DNA of 64,000 bases from Chlorokybus atmophyticus (taxonomy: Eukaryota > Streptophyta > Chlorokybophyceae > Chlorokybales > Chlorokybaceae). A model generated the notes under the pieces. That model was not told the origin of the DNA. It was given only the letters and a program-made list of their open reading frames with translations, and ran no database searches. Each line of letters starts with the position of its first letter. Positions within the stretch are counted from its first letter, which is position 1. Below are positions 35,532 to 47,100 of this stretch, piece after piece. The translations under genes and the position numbers were made by a program. Where the stretch lies: the NCBI GenBank assembly GCA_009103225.1, contig RHPI01000003.1:548566-612565 (forward strand). Reading direction: 5' to 3'.

Positions 35532-36232
35532 GGGGAAAAGAGAACGGGGTTGGTAGTGCAGTAGTGCGGTGTTGTGGGTTTGCGAGTGTACAGGAGGGCG
35601 TGAGAAGCTGAGTCAATGACAACATCAAATGCAGTAATGGGCTTGATTGCTGCGAGCTGTTGCTCCCAGATTACGTGTGGGTGCACATTGTTGTAGCATT
35701 CCCTTGCACGTGTTTGTAGTAGACTGTTTTGACTAGTAAACCAGGAGTCATTGACTGCGCAATTCGGTATGAGATTACTTGAATGGTAATTCAACAGATA
35801 TGGGTATGCACTGCAACCAGCTACTAAAAGACAAGTGCTGCATATGGTGTGTGAAAAGCAATTTGCAGGTGATGTCCTGTACATGCTTCGACAGGCTGTC
35901 GTGCATGCACACACGCACGAAGGTTCTGGCTGTTGCCCATTGATTCAAAACCAAAGATCGCCACTGTTTGCATGTCGGTCAAAACTGCATCTTGTGGGAT
36001 CCTGGTACCAAACTTTCAGGTCATTTATTGCGCAGAGAAGTCCTGGTGCACTCAATTAATCCCTAACATTTCCTCTCGTCTCTTTTTGGTTGGTGCCTAC
36101 ATGGTGCATCTTTAATGTAGCAATACAAACTTGCTATACAATCTTGATAACCTAGACCTTCGGCAATCGCCAATATAACGCTGCCACTAACCCTAACCCA
36201 CTAGCTGTGCTCATGCAACACGTGAAGCGTAT
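35532..36232. other. Convergent intergenic region IFT52 / ISCA1
   Basis: About 700 bases with no supported frame. It contains a short CTAACCCTAACCCA word near 36187 that is too short to be a telomere. Confidence 0.6.
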
Positions 36233-37559
36233 TTACACATTGAATGACTCCCCGCACCCGCAAGAGCCCTTCGCGTTGGGGTTGATGAACACAAACTCAG
36301 ACCTGCGAAAGCAACCAGTCAGCTCACTTCAAACTAAACTGACTAATCATTGCAAATTGTCAGCGATGCCGCAACTGCACTGGCTGATGCATATTGCTGC
36401 ATCTACATATGTCAACATGTAACGCAACCATGTGTGGTTTCAGACACGCGCGTGTATGTACAACTGCGTTGCATTTGTGTTGATTACTAAGGTGCAAGAG
36501 TTCTGTAAGCTGACATGTTTCAAAGCAATCAGAGCAAAAGAGCCGACATATGGTCACTTACTTGAGTCGGTCCTCAACAAAGTCCATCTTGGTGCCGATG
36601 ACATGCATAAGCGCTCTTGGGTCGACAATCACCCTCACGCCCTTGTCCTCAACTACCTCATCGAACTTGCTGGCAGAGTCTGCGACCAGAGAGTGAAAGC
36701 AATGAGCACACAGACACATGACTACATATCTCAGTTCGAAAGAAGCAGCTAGCTATGAGTGATTGTGAACGTATCACTTAAACATTTGCAACCGGTTGTG
36801 ATGCGATTGGCGTGGTCACAGCTAGATGCGTGACAAAGATACAATGAAATCACTTCATAACTTACAGCAAACACGTACAACATTGATAAGAGTGTTTCAG
36901 TTGTAAACAACAGGAGCCACAGGCTGTGGATGAGTAACACCGACAGACTACTGGTATATCCACATATAAGGTACGCGTAAAACTTGAAGAGCATATTTTA
37001 CAAAAACAAAAACAGGACAGCATATAATCATAAAACTTTGCAACACAACCTTGATTATCAACAGCGGTAAAGTTACAACTGTGACTCTGATTGTGATGCT
37101 GCTTTGACTTTACGCTGTGTGGATAAAGCACACATGCAAGATATATCTAAGTTAGCTATGGCGCAGCTGAGCACTTAACACAAAACCACAATAACAGTAG
37201 TGCCGCTGCGTAGTACCTGCGTAAGTAAGCGTGTATGACAGGCCGTTGCAGCCTCTGGTCTTGACACCCAGCCGCAAATACTCCTTGTCTCTCTTGCTCA
37301 ACAATTCCTTGATCCGTTTGGCTGCGCCTTCAGTCACCTCCAGAGCCTGTTCAGGAAGTTGGCATGCTCAGACACAACCCAAGAGGATCCACATTACCGT
37401 TATGGCCTGACAAAGTCAGGTGGACTACAGAATTGCCTATAGCTGGCATGGAAGCTTGTACATACAGCTTTGAACACAGCTGCTTGCCTACCCACGCACC
37501 TGCTTACGCGCTGCAGCTGCTGCCGGCCGTCGCACTGCCTGCGCCGCTGCTCCAAGCAT
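36233..37559 (-). CDS. ISCA1: ISCA1-type A-type iron-sulfur assembly protein
   Basis: A mitochondrial scaffold or carrier for [4Fe-4S] cluster formation, working with ISCA2 and IBA57. Four exons join exactly in phase: 37500-37559, 37217-37346, 36562-36679 and 36233-36302, giving 125 residues. The start exon ([20 protein letters not shown]) is Ala/Arg-rich with no acidic residue, which fits a mitochondrial presequence. The domain begins [18 protein letters not shown]. All three cluster-binding cysteines are present: TRGCNGLSY and [11 protein letters not shown] at the C-terminus. [16 protein letters not shown] and [11 protein letters not shown] lie between. It is divergent from NBR1 and convergent with IFT52. 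Confidence 0.95.
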
Positions 37560-38324
37560 CGCCCCGATGGCCACACCAACCTCTGCCTGGGCTTCTTCCT
37601 CTTCCCCCGCCACCACCACCACCACCGCCGCTGAGCCGGTTAGGGTTTTACCAGGTGGTGCCACGTGGCATGTATGACGTGCTTGCCTCGCACAGCATGT
37701 GCCGTCTTGTGCGTTGTGGCGCACAATCTGTGCGTCACTTGGTGCGGCGAACTGTAGTCCAGAAGCCGCTTTGCCCGTGGCGTCCTGCCATTGGCTTTGA
37801 CACTTCGTTGAGAGCGACGCGCGCTGCGGTACGGGCGCCCACGCCGCACCAGGGCAGCCTTTTCGTATCCCTAGTAGGTTCGTCTGACATGGCGGTGCTT
37901 CGGGTTAACCACGCCACTCAATTCTCAGCAAACCGCCTTACTTCACCGAGACACTCCGCAAAGAGACTGGTTAGGTTGACCGCGTTGCAAAGGGCGCGCG
38001 GCATAGAGCGGTGTCGCGCAGTGTGACGGGGCAGCGTTTCCCGCGCGCGGGCAGCTGCTTCGGGTACATAGCTGAAAAGGCACAGCACTATATAAGCAGG
38101 CTTCTTGCCTGGAAGAGCTGTGTGTGCCAGTGTGCCACAGCGTGCTCGGGGTGGTTGTCGCTGCCGTCGTTGTGCTTGTTGGGTGTTTGAATCTTTGAGG
38201 TGTGACACAGCCCCAGCGTGGGCTAGCGGCTTACTTGCCACGCTTCCCTCTTTGCTCACGGGTCGGCTTACCAGGGACGCCCTTGTGTGCAATTGCCCCC
38301 TGTGTGTTGTTCGGCAACGCAACG
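37560..38324. promoter_or_regulatory. Divergent promoter region ISCA1 / NBR1
   Basis: 765 bases between the start codons, with a TATA word on the NBR1 side. The ISCA1 side carries an ACC repeat (37611-37631) and no TATA. Confidence 0.6.
38089..38096 (+). promoter_or_regulatory. TATA box of NBR1
   Basis: TATATAAG on the plus strand 229 bases before the NBR1 start codon. Transcription would start near 38120, giving a 5' UTR of about 200 bases. Confidence 0.55.
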
Positions 38325-41300
38325 ATGGCGACCTTTTCGCTAAAGGTGAGTGGGATATGAATGATCGGTGCCGCTTTGTAGCGCAACTAGCCATGTGCGT
38401 GTTTCTGCCACTGAAAGTGAAGGCGATGATAAGCTTACTCTTGTACGGACTGTTGGTTGCTAGTAGACTAGTTTGGTTACCAGTTGGACGTTTGCTTTGG
38501 TCATGTGTTGAGTGTTGCATGCGTTCCAATCCAGCTATTACCCATGCAGCTTGACTTCAATGGCGACGTGCGCAAGCGCACAGTTCCACTCGACTTGCAG
38601 TTTGACGCGCTGCAAGCCACTGTCCGTGACATGTATGGCTTCTCTGCCGGAGATGTGTTTCAGTTCAAGTACACCGACGACGACAACGACATCGTCACCC
38701 TTGCCAACCATGACGACCTTTGCGAGGCTCTTGCCAATCTGAAGCGCGATGGCAATTCTGTCCGCAGCCTGCGTCTGTCAGTTGTCAAGGTTCGTATTCT
38801 ACCCTTGTTCTTAGTGTCGCTGCAAGAAAGGTTGTAAGTCCTCATGTTTATGCTGTCGTTGCAGGTGGGTGGTGCTCCTGCCACTGCTGCTCCGCCGCCG
38901 TTCGCAGGCAAGCCAGCCGCTGCAGCAGCGCAGCCAGCCAAGGCACCTGGTGCCAGCTCCTCTGCTCCAAAGGGGTTGGCTAAGGTCATTGAGTTGATCA
39001 AGCAGGTCGCCAAGGAGGTGAATGTCGACGTTGATGACGTCCTGCAGGTACTGTTGAGTGCTTCAGTGCAGAGTCTTGCTTATCTAGAACCTGAAAATGC
39101 CTTGTGCTATGGGCTTACACGCTCTGCTTGTAGGTGTACCAAGAGCAAGGCGCGTATGCTGCAGCTCAGAAGTTGCAGGCAACTGTGCTTCGTGCACAGC
39201 TGACACCGCTCCAGCTTGCTGGCATGTATTACAAGATCATCTCCAACATCCGCCCTGATGAGATGCGCAACATTATGGCGGACTTTGAGGGTGGGTTGCC
39301 GAATATGTTTGAGACGTTTGGCATCCCGAAGCCATCTGCCTTTGCTGCTGGTACGAACTTGGCTGCCTGCTTTTATGCCTGCTGGTTGTACGTAGATTGG
39401 AGATGTTAAGATGCTTGCTGCTATCTTTTATCTGCGCAGGTTCCAGCAAGCAAGCGGAGGAGGCATTTGTTCCTCCAACCGCACCTGCTGCACCTGATGA
39501 CAGCAGCAAGCCTGAGGATGGAGCGCCAGTGTACCACCACAACGTTGTGTGTGATGGTTGCAACCAGAGTCCCCTTGAGGGTTCTCGTTACAAGAGTCTT
39601 GAGAAAGAGGACTATGACCTTTGCCAGGTGAGAGCAGTGCTCGCTGTACCGCATTGTACAGCTGCGTTGCAGTTGCCTGTGAATCTTTAGCTGCAGCTTA
39701 TTATCATTACCTAACCCAAGTGTGTACCTGCCACAGTTATGCTATGACAAGGAGGACCGCAAGGAGGAGTATGTGTGCATTGTCCGCCCTGGTGATCGTG
39801 CGTGGCTGAATGCCATGCGTAATCGCCATGGCCGATGCGGCGGATGGGGTCGTGGTGGCCGCCACCCTTTCATGCCATACCCGGCACCAAATGCAAATGG
39901 CGTTTTTCAACATCCCTGGGGTAGGGTGCCCCACCATGCAGGTCCTTGGGGGCCGCACCATGGAGGCCGTTGGGGTGGTCGCCATGGCCCCTGCGGTTTT
40001 GGTGCAGGCAAGCCTGACGCCCGCTTTGTGTCGGACATCACCATCTTCGATGGCACTGAAGTGCTGCCCGGACAGAAGTTCACAAAGATCTGGAAGATCA
40101 AGAACAGCGGCAACTGCCCCTGGCCACCTAGCACCCACCTTGTGCATGTTGGTGGTGACATCATGTCCGTGGAGAGCGTCCCGGTGCCAGTCCCAGAGGG
40201 AGGCTTGCTCCCCGATCAGGACCTTGATGTGTCTGTTGACATGGTGGCACCTAGCGAGCCTGGGCGCTACGTCTCGCACTGGCGCTTGGCCTGGACAAAC
40301 AATGGTCCCAAGTTTGGCCATCGTTTGTGGGCCCTCATTCAGGTAAGGTGCTGACAACTGTTGTGGTTGCTGCTTTGTGTTAACTGTGCCGGAGTACTCA
40401 AGCCATGTACCTGGTGCTTCAGGTTGTGCCATCAGAGGAGGCTGTGAAGACAGCCGACGCCTCTCCTGCAACTGTTGTGGGAGAGTGTGCTGTGGGCATG
40501 GATATTGCAGCAGATGTTGTCATGCAGGACGCATCTGCAGTGCAGATGACCGTGGCTATGACTGCCCTTGAGCCTTCTACAGTTGTAGAAGAGTTAGTGC
40601 AAGTGCCTGTGGAACTAGTTGCCACAGGGCCTTCCGCGGTTGTTGTGGAAGGTGTCAGCTCCAAGGATGCTGTTGCGGATCAGAGTAGTCCGCAGCCCGC
40701 TGTGGTGAACTCACAGCCGGTAGTGCAGCAGTTTGTGCAAGAGGTGAGTGCTTATGCTTTTGTACTACTTTGGCATACACTGCTGGAGGCTAGATCTTCG
40801 CTTGTTGTGCGCAACTGACTAGTGCATATCTGTCTAGCAGGATATGCTTGAGAATGTCGACCAGCTGCAGCAGCGTGTGGCTGTCATTGACATTGCAAGC
40901 GTGCCAGCTCTGCCATCAGCCCAAGCCCTTGCGGAAAGTGGGGTCGTCGTGCCTGATGTGAAAGAGGAAGACAAGTGGGTTAAGATTACTCCAAACACCC
41001 AGCAGGACGAGATGCCTGCACAGGTACTTACTCGATCAGCACACACGCAGTGCACATGTTCTGATGTGATTACAAGGTTAACTAGGGATTGATTGTGTTG
41101 TTGGCTGTCATTCAGGAGGACAACGTGGCAGACTACTCCTACACCAAGCAGCTACAACAGCTGGCGGACATGGGGTTTACTGACATGAACCTCATCCGTG
41201 AAGTTCTGAACGCCACAGAAGGTGATCTTGATACAAGTGTCGCTCGCCTGGTGGCAGCCACCGGCTGGGACGCTCAGCTTCGTGAGCTCAACGACATGGT

Positions 41301-41525
41301 AAGTTCCAGATATTGCTGCCGCTTGCAATGTCAATACACAATTAGCAGGAGGATAATTGGTACACGATGTCACAACTTATATGTGTGCCCTATGCGCAGG
41401 GCTTCTTTGACAAGGAGCTGAACATGCGCTTGATGGTGAAGAACAATGGCAGCATTGCTCGCACTGTCAAAGAGCTTGTGGAGCTGAGCATGTTCAATGC
41501 CGGGAGTGTCATGGTACTTGACTGA
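38325..41525 (+). CDS. NBR1: NBR1/Joka2 selective autophagy receptor
   Basis: This receptor links ubiquitinated cargo to ATG8. Ten exons join in phase: 38325-38345, 38550-38789, 38865-39047, 39134-39350, 39440-39627, 39737-40342, 40423-40743, 40841-41023, 41116-41298 and 41400-41525, giving 755 residues. Domains in order: PB1 (about 1-87, with KYTDDDNDIVTLANHDDL, the acidic OPCA motif); ZZ finger (about 249-295, VVCDGCN and EDYDLCQLC, with the inner Cys pair replaced as in plant NBR1); a Gly/His/Pro-rich linker; the four-Trp NBR1 domain (about 379-485, KIWKIKNSGNCPWP); an ATG8-interacting motif candidate (KEEDKWVKI, W at about 638); and two UBA domains (LQQLADMGFTDMNLI and LNDMGFFDKELNMRL). 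The tandem UBA arrangement is the plant form. A TATA box lies upstream. Confidence 0.95.
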
Positions 41526-42970
41526 AGACTCTCACCTTGGTGAAGAGATTCAGTTCTCTGCAGTACCAAGCGTGCTATCGGGCAGAGCCCAGTGCCAATG
41601 TCATTTTCTGTGGTAGTTAGGTAGTTTCGTGGTGCAGTGGGTGTTTAGCAGAATAAGCAATCGAGTTGTTGCAGCCGAACCTGGTGTAGGTTTTGGCAAG
41701 AAACAGACTTGTCTTTTGTTTTACGTTACTGCTTGTGTCACCACAATGTAGTATCCTGGATGTTTGTTGTGCGGCAGTACATACTCTACGTTGTTGCCCT
41801 GTTTTCTCAAGTTCATACCTCACACATATACAACAGCATGCACTCAATACTTTTCGTGCATCAATTTTCACCTCAAACAGCACCTTGTGGTGGAATAACC
41901 TAGACACCTTTTCAACTACGTTGACAATGGTTGTGGTCATGGCTACTCTAGCAAACATACAACTAAAGTAAGCAAGTGTTCCCAGTCACATCAGCAGAAC
42001 ATATCATGCATGTTTGCTCTGCAAAACATCAGGTAATCGTCATGTACACACATGTAATTTTATTTCATGAACATATTGACTAATAACATGTTGCAAGAAG
42101 AAGCATATAAACAACCACACTAAGGGGTTGGTTTAATGTGCAAGCAATGGTGAGGTCAACAGAGTAGGCAGCGAACAGCTGCAGGTATAGTAGGAGGGGC
42201 TGTACATGCAGGGGTAGTGTTGATTGCGAGTGTACATACCAGACTCTAGCAGCATGCAACAACCTCACATGATTTCTAGCTCCGATTAACCGTGTTGTAA
42301 ATGTGAAGAGTGTGCTGTGAAAATTGTATTTTTCCGCAAACTGAAGATTGCTACGCTATGCATTGCCTTTGCCGGAATCTAGGGTGAGTAACTAATTAGG
42401 TCAACATGTTCAATGATATAATGTAAGAGTCCCGACGCTACGCGTGTATCATTGCCTTTGCCGGACTCCAGGCAGAGCAACCGGTTGGATACACATGCAC
42501 AATCATATGCTGCTTATTGTTGGTCAACAGTTGCAAGACATTGCTCTCTGGCATTTACTTGCACACTAACACATGCACGTGCTTGCTCCCCTGCCCCCTT
42601 GTCTCTCTCTCATGCACGCTCTTCTCCCTTTTGCTACTCACTCTCCCACACTTCCCATCTCGCTAATACTCATCATCATCATCGCTGTACTACCGAAAGC
42701 GTTCACAAAGCTGCATAATGTCCTGCCCTTGCCTATACACACAAGCATGCAACCAAACTGCAACTCTGCTTCCGGAACAAAGCATATACTACCACAGTTA
42801 CTAGCAATTATGGCAATAACTTACACAGCGGAATATGTAAATACCCCTTACGCACGCTCACTTTTCCCCTTCTCCTCTGCTTCTTCCCCTCCCACACTTC
42901 CGGTCTCGCTGTTACAAGAGTCTATGAGAACAACACACAGCGGACTATGTGGGTACACAAAATAGTCAAA

Positions 42971-43140
42971 ACTGAACATGGTTCTTCTCCCCGCTCAGCA
43001 GTTGTGCAGATGTGGGTATGATGGTACACACCACCATACCGCAGTACTTATAGAAGTGGACAAACTGAGCAACGCTGTCGACTTGGTATGCAAGCGGCAG
43101 TACTTGATAAGTTTGCAAGGGGAGAAGAACCATGTTCAGT
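42971..43140. repeat. 170-bp unit with perfect 22-bp terminal inverted repeats
   Basis: Arms 42971-42992 and 43119-43140 are exact reverse complements (ACTGAACATGG...). The 126-base interior has no coding potential. Flanks (TCAAA and AAGCA) do not show a target duplication. It may be a miniature inverted-repeat element. Confidence 0.7.
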
Positions 43141-43483
43141 AAGCATCTTAGTATTGGTGGCATTGTGTGTGGCACAGGCAAGGAGTATGGCACGACCATG
43201 GACACCGTGTCAACAAGCGAGCGAGATAACGCACAAATTAGTTGTTATACATAGGCAAGGCACAGCAATGGCAAAGCAAGTCGTGTGCAAGGCCTCACAG
43301 CAGCACACTCAGCAAGGCAGGAATTGCAGAAGGTAGCAACAGCGCCACACCTGACGCAACACGCCACATGGCATGGTAGGAGGGAGGGGCTAGGGGTGGG
43401 TGTGTGGGGGAGGGGGTTGGTTGGAAACATGCATGTGTAAGAGCACACAGTATACTAGTGCTTGACGTTGATATTGTTAATGA

Positions 43484-43515
<32 letters not shown>

Positions 43516-43516
43516 C
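43484..43516. repeat. CT tract joined to a CG tract
   Basis: About ten TC units followed directly by about seven CG units. Confidence 0.95.
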
Positions 43517-44132
43517 ATGTGCTTGCATATGCAATGGGCATGCTCGTCATCCTCTACTATACTGCCTGCACACCAATTATGAATCTTTTAGGACAACGAC
43601 ACCTACTAGCAGCCACACCTGCATAGAAGATGCGACCAGGGATATAGCGGTCAGCTAACAATATATGAACTCCCCTTCACAAGTGTCTAGCTCTCTTGTG
43701 AAGCTGTCATGCGCATGTCCTATCTTGCATAACAGACAGCACCTAACTGTGCACTTAGCTGAACTGGAATCATAGCAATGCCACAAGATGCACAAAGCTG
43801 ACAGCAAGCATACCAGCAGCAATGCAGTTAGATCACATCAACATGGAGTAGTTACAAAACACCATCAGCAAAGAAAGCTACAGTGAGGGGAAAGGGAGCA
43901 AGCCTAGCAGCAGTCAAATCTGCCAAAACTGAAATCACTCTTCCGTAGGACACACTAACACCCATCAACCCTAATTCTCACAAAACTCAGGGGGCTGTCG
44001 TCACAGATACATTGACTTCCTCTTGTCGGAAGGAGTTCATAAATACACACGGTGTCACCCAACAGCGCGCTTCTTCCTTTAGTGCAGTGTTATTACTGGT
44101 CTGGTTGGGGACTGGCGTGTTTCATCCAACCT

Positions 44133-47100
44133 CTAGAATACGCGCACCACCTGCATTGACTGCATGTGCTGGCGCGGCGCTTCTCTCCAGCCATCACTGT
44201 TGGGCCTCTTACTGTTCACGCGTACGCCTGCATCGTCATGCGACTTGGACACCTGCAAAAGAACCCGTCATCAGCCACACCACCCCTGAACACCCCACAA
44301 CGACAGCGCACACTCACAAGGCCAACTGACAAATACGTACCCTTCGGCGTCGCTTGGTAACCAGTGTGAAGCCGTCACTTGACGCCTCTTCACTTTTTTC
44401 AGTCTGCATTTGCGTATCTTGGGTTCTGGCACTGTTGCCATTGCTCACAACCGGAGTCTTTTGTTCTGGCAGAGCAGCCGCAGATGTAGTTGCTGGCTTC
44501 GCCGCCACCAAACGTAGCTGATTGCTCTCCCAAGCATTGGGCTGAGTGACAACCATGGGTGCAGCCTGTCCGCTTGGGATTGTTGACTCAGCAGCTGCTA
44601 CCTCTTCTGGAGTGCTTTCTGGGGTTGTGACATTCATGGGAGAAGAAGTTGTAGATGACTGGACAGCAGACACTCCATCGTCCACTTCAGCCTCAGGTGG
44701 AGGTGCAGAGGGAGCTGTTGTTGTTACGTCGGATGCGCGTTGCTGTGGTACTTGTGACGAGACAGGTTCACTTGTTGTTGTTGGCATCTCAGAAGTGGCA
44801 ACAACGGGCTTCCAGTACCGTCCCGGCACAAATTCAGCAGCGTTGGGGTTCATTCGCACGGGTGAGGTTGAGCCACCGGGAGGAGGAGTCATCGACTCTT
44901 TCCTCCCAAACATGATGCGGGCAGGTACAAACTCAGGTGCCATGATGTTGAACTTGTTGGGCGAGATGGGCGTGGGTGGCATTGCAGGAGGCGTGACGGG
45001 AGAGGCTGGTGGAGACGAGTCTATGGGGCTGCTGGCTACATGATCAGCCAGGTCCTCTCGCTCTGCAACCGAACTGTGCTGCGCATCAGATGCCTCAGAT
45101 GCGTTTGTACCATCATCAGACATCAGGGATTCGGGCAGATTGGCTGCAACAGGGGTATTCGCCACCATCTGGTCTGTTTCATCAATTTCAACAAATGCGA
45201 CAACTTCAACAGGTGCTGACTCAGGCTGCCTTTGGTCACTGTCCAATACCACGGCATCAGTGCTTGCAGGCTCTTTTGCAGCTTCAAGTTCATCTGATGT
45301 CACAGCTTCAAGCTCAGTTGATGATTCATTCTGTTGCTGGTCAGGTGCAGAGGCCGCAGCGCTTGAGGGTCGAGGCGGCAATGGTTGGAACACCAACGCG
45401 GAGGGTGCGGCCGCTGATGCCGGCCGAGGCGGGAGGGAAGACGGGTGGAGGGCCGATGCAACATCCTTCCAAGACTTGCTTGTCACGAGCCCCTTAGCGG
45501 GAGCAGGCGGCAAGGGCATGGTCACGGGTGGAGTAACAGACACTTGAATTATGTTGTTGGCTGAAGTGGTCTCGGAATCTGGGGCAGAGGCAGGCAGCGC
45601 ACGTGGCTTCGATCTGCTGGTGCTGGTTGCGTGTGCTGCATGTTTGTGTGATGATGACGTCTGTATGTGGACTGTCAAACCGTGTCGGTTGCCACTGCGC
45701 ATGTCTCGTCGCTGTGGTCTGTGCACGACAACGCGCGGCTGCCTTTGCCGGCGCCGCAAGCCTGAGATGGCCTGCCATTCGCCCTCCTCCACATCAGCAG
45801 TGTTGTTATTGTTGTTGTTGTCAATGCTCCCGTTGACGTTGGCAACTTCCATTGGCTGCAGCTGAGTCTGCTTGCCGACGGTTGGTGATTGCGTCATTGC
45901 CACTACCTCATCCAACACTTCACTGCCATTGGAGCGGGCATACGTGCTGCAAACGAGACGGAATGTGAGACTGACAACACACATTGCAACGCGAGTGCAG
46001 ACAAGTCCAAAGAACAACAACACTGCACTAACCTTGAAGAATCAGCGCTGGTGATGCTCATGGCAACCACACTGTTGGCCGGGCTGCTATCAGCGACAAC
46101 GGGTGCACTGATAGCTTTTGGAGATTTTGCCTGCACAGTGGGTTGACACACACGTGAGCCACATTGACAACAGCGATACGTATTATACAACACATCTTTG
46201 CAGTTCACACCTTATTGCGACGCCGCTTGGGGGACTCCAGCGTGTCAATCAGTACAGTGGCCTCGTCTCCCTTGATGAACTTGAGCAGATCATCCACGCT
46301 CAAGTGCCCGCGGATGGCAATATTGGGGTCGGGTCTTGGGGCACCTGTGCGAGCAGCTTCGGCTTGCTCCAATGCCTTAGACTCAAAGTACTCCAACCAC
46401 GCTGCTGCATCCTGGACGTGACAACAACAAGTCAGGCATAACAGGTTGAGTGTGTGCATGCGTAGAGTGTGCATGCGCGGGTTTGTTACTACGTGTCCAT
46501 ACAGTCACAGACCTGAGTGCGCAGATCATCGAGTCCGAGCTTTGCCTGCAGGATGTTCAATGTGGTTTGCTCATGCTGAACACTTAAGCTGTAAGCGTCC
46601 ATCAAGCTCAGCGCAATGGCAATCGCATGGTAGGAAGCAGCTGTTTGGATGTGGTCTGGGCCTGCATGGCCAAGTGTAAGACCTTGCATCCATCAAGTGA
46701 CTAGCAAATACGCCATCGATGCATATTATACACACCTAGCAAACGCTGGTTGCACTTAAGGGCCTCGTGCAGGTAACGCAGGGCCAGGTGAACATGGCCA
46801 AGTCCTTCCTCCATCATGGCAACGTTTATGTACGTGGCGGCGGTGTTGGGGTGCGCAGGGCCGCAAGTGAGGTGCAGAAGGTACAGCGCTCGCTGAACAT
46901 ACCTGATGAGGTGTGCCTTCAGCAACGAACACACGACTACCATGAACCCAACTCTTTCACACTTACTGTAGTGCAAGGGCGGTGTGATGCAAGCGGTAGT
47001 AGAACACCGCGAGGTCACCATAGGACTTGATAGTATCCGGGTGGTCAAGACCAATCTCCCTCTCGCAGATGTCCAAGGCTCGCCCCTGTATGACAGCCGC

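Larger units (their letters stand above)
41526..44132. other. Long convergent intergenic region NBR1 / CLU
   Basis: 2.6 kb with no supported gene. It contains two diverged direct repeats (42361-42420 with 42450-42510, and 42616-42664 with 42854-42910), an inverted-repeat unit at 42971-43140 and a CT/GC dinucleotide tract at 43484-43516. Confidence 0.6.

Noticed and set aside
36187-36203. CTAACCCTAACCCA resembling a telomere repeat
   Set aside because: Only two units; too short and placed between two active genes.
39737-40471. 244-codon minus-strand frame
   Set aside because: Antisense shadow of the large NBR1 exon.
44546-45547. Long plus-strand frames opposite the CLU tail
   Set aside because: Shadows of the repetitive Ser/Pro/Ala-rich CLU exon on the other strand.
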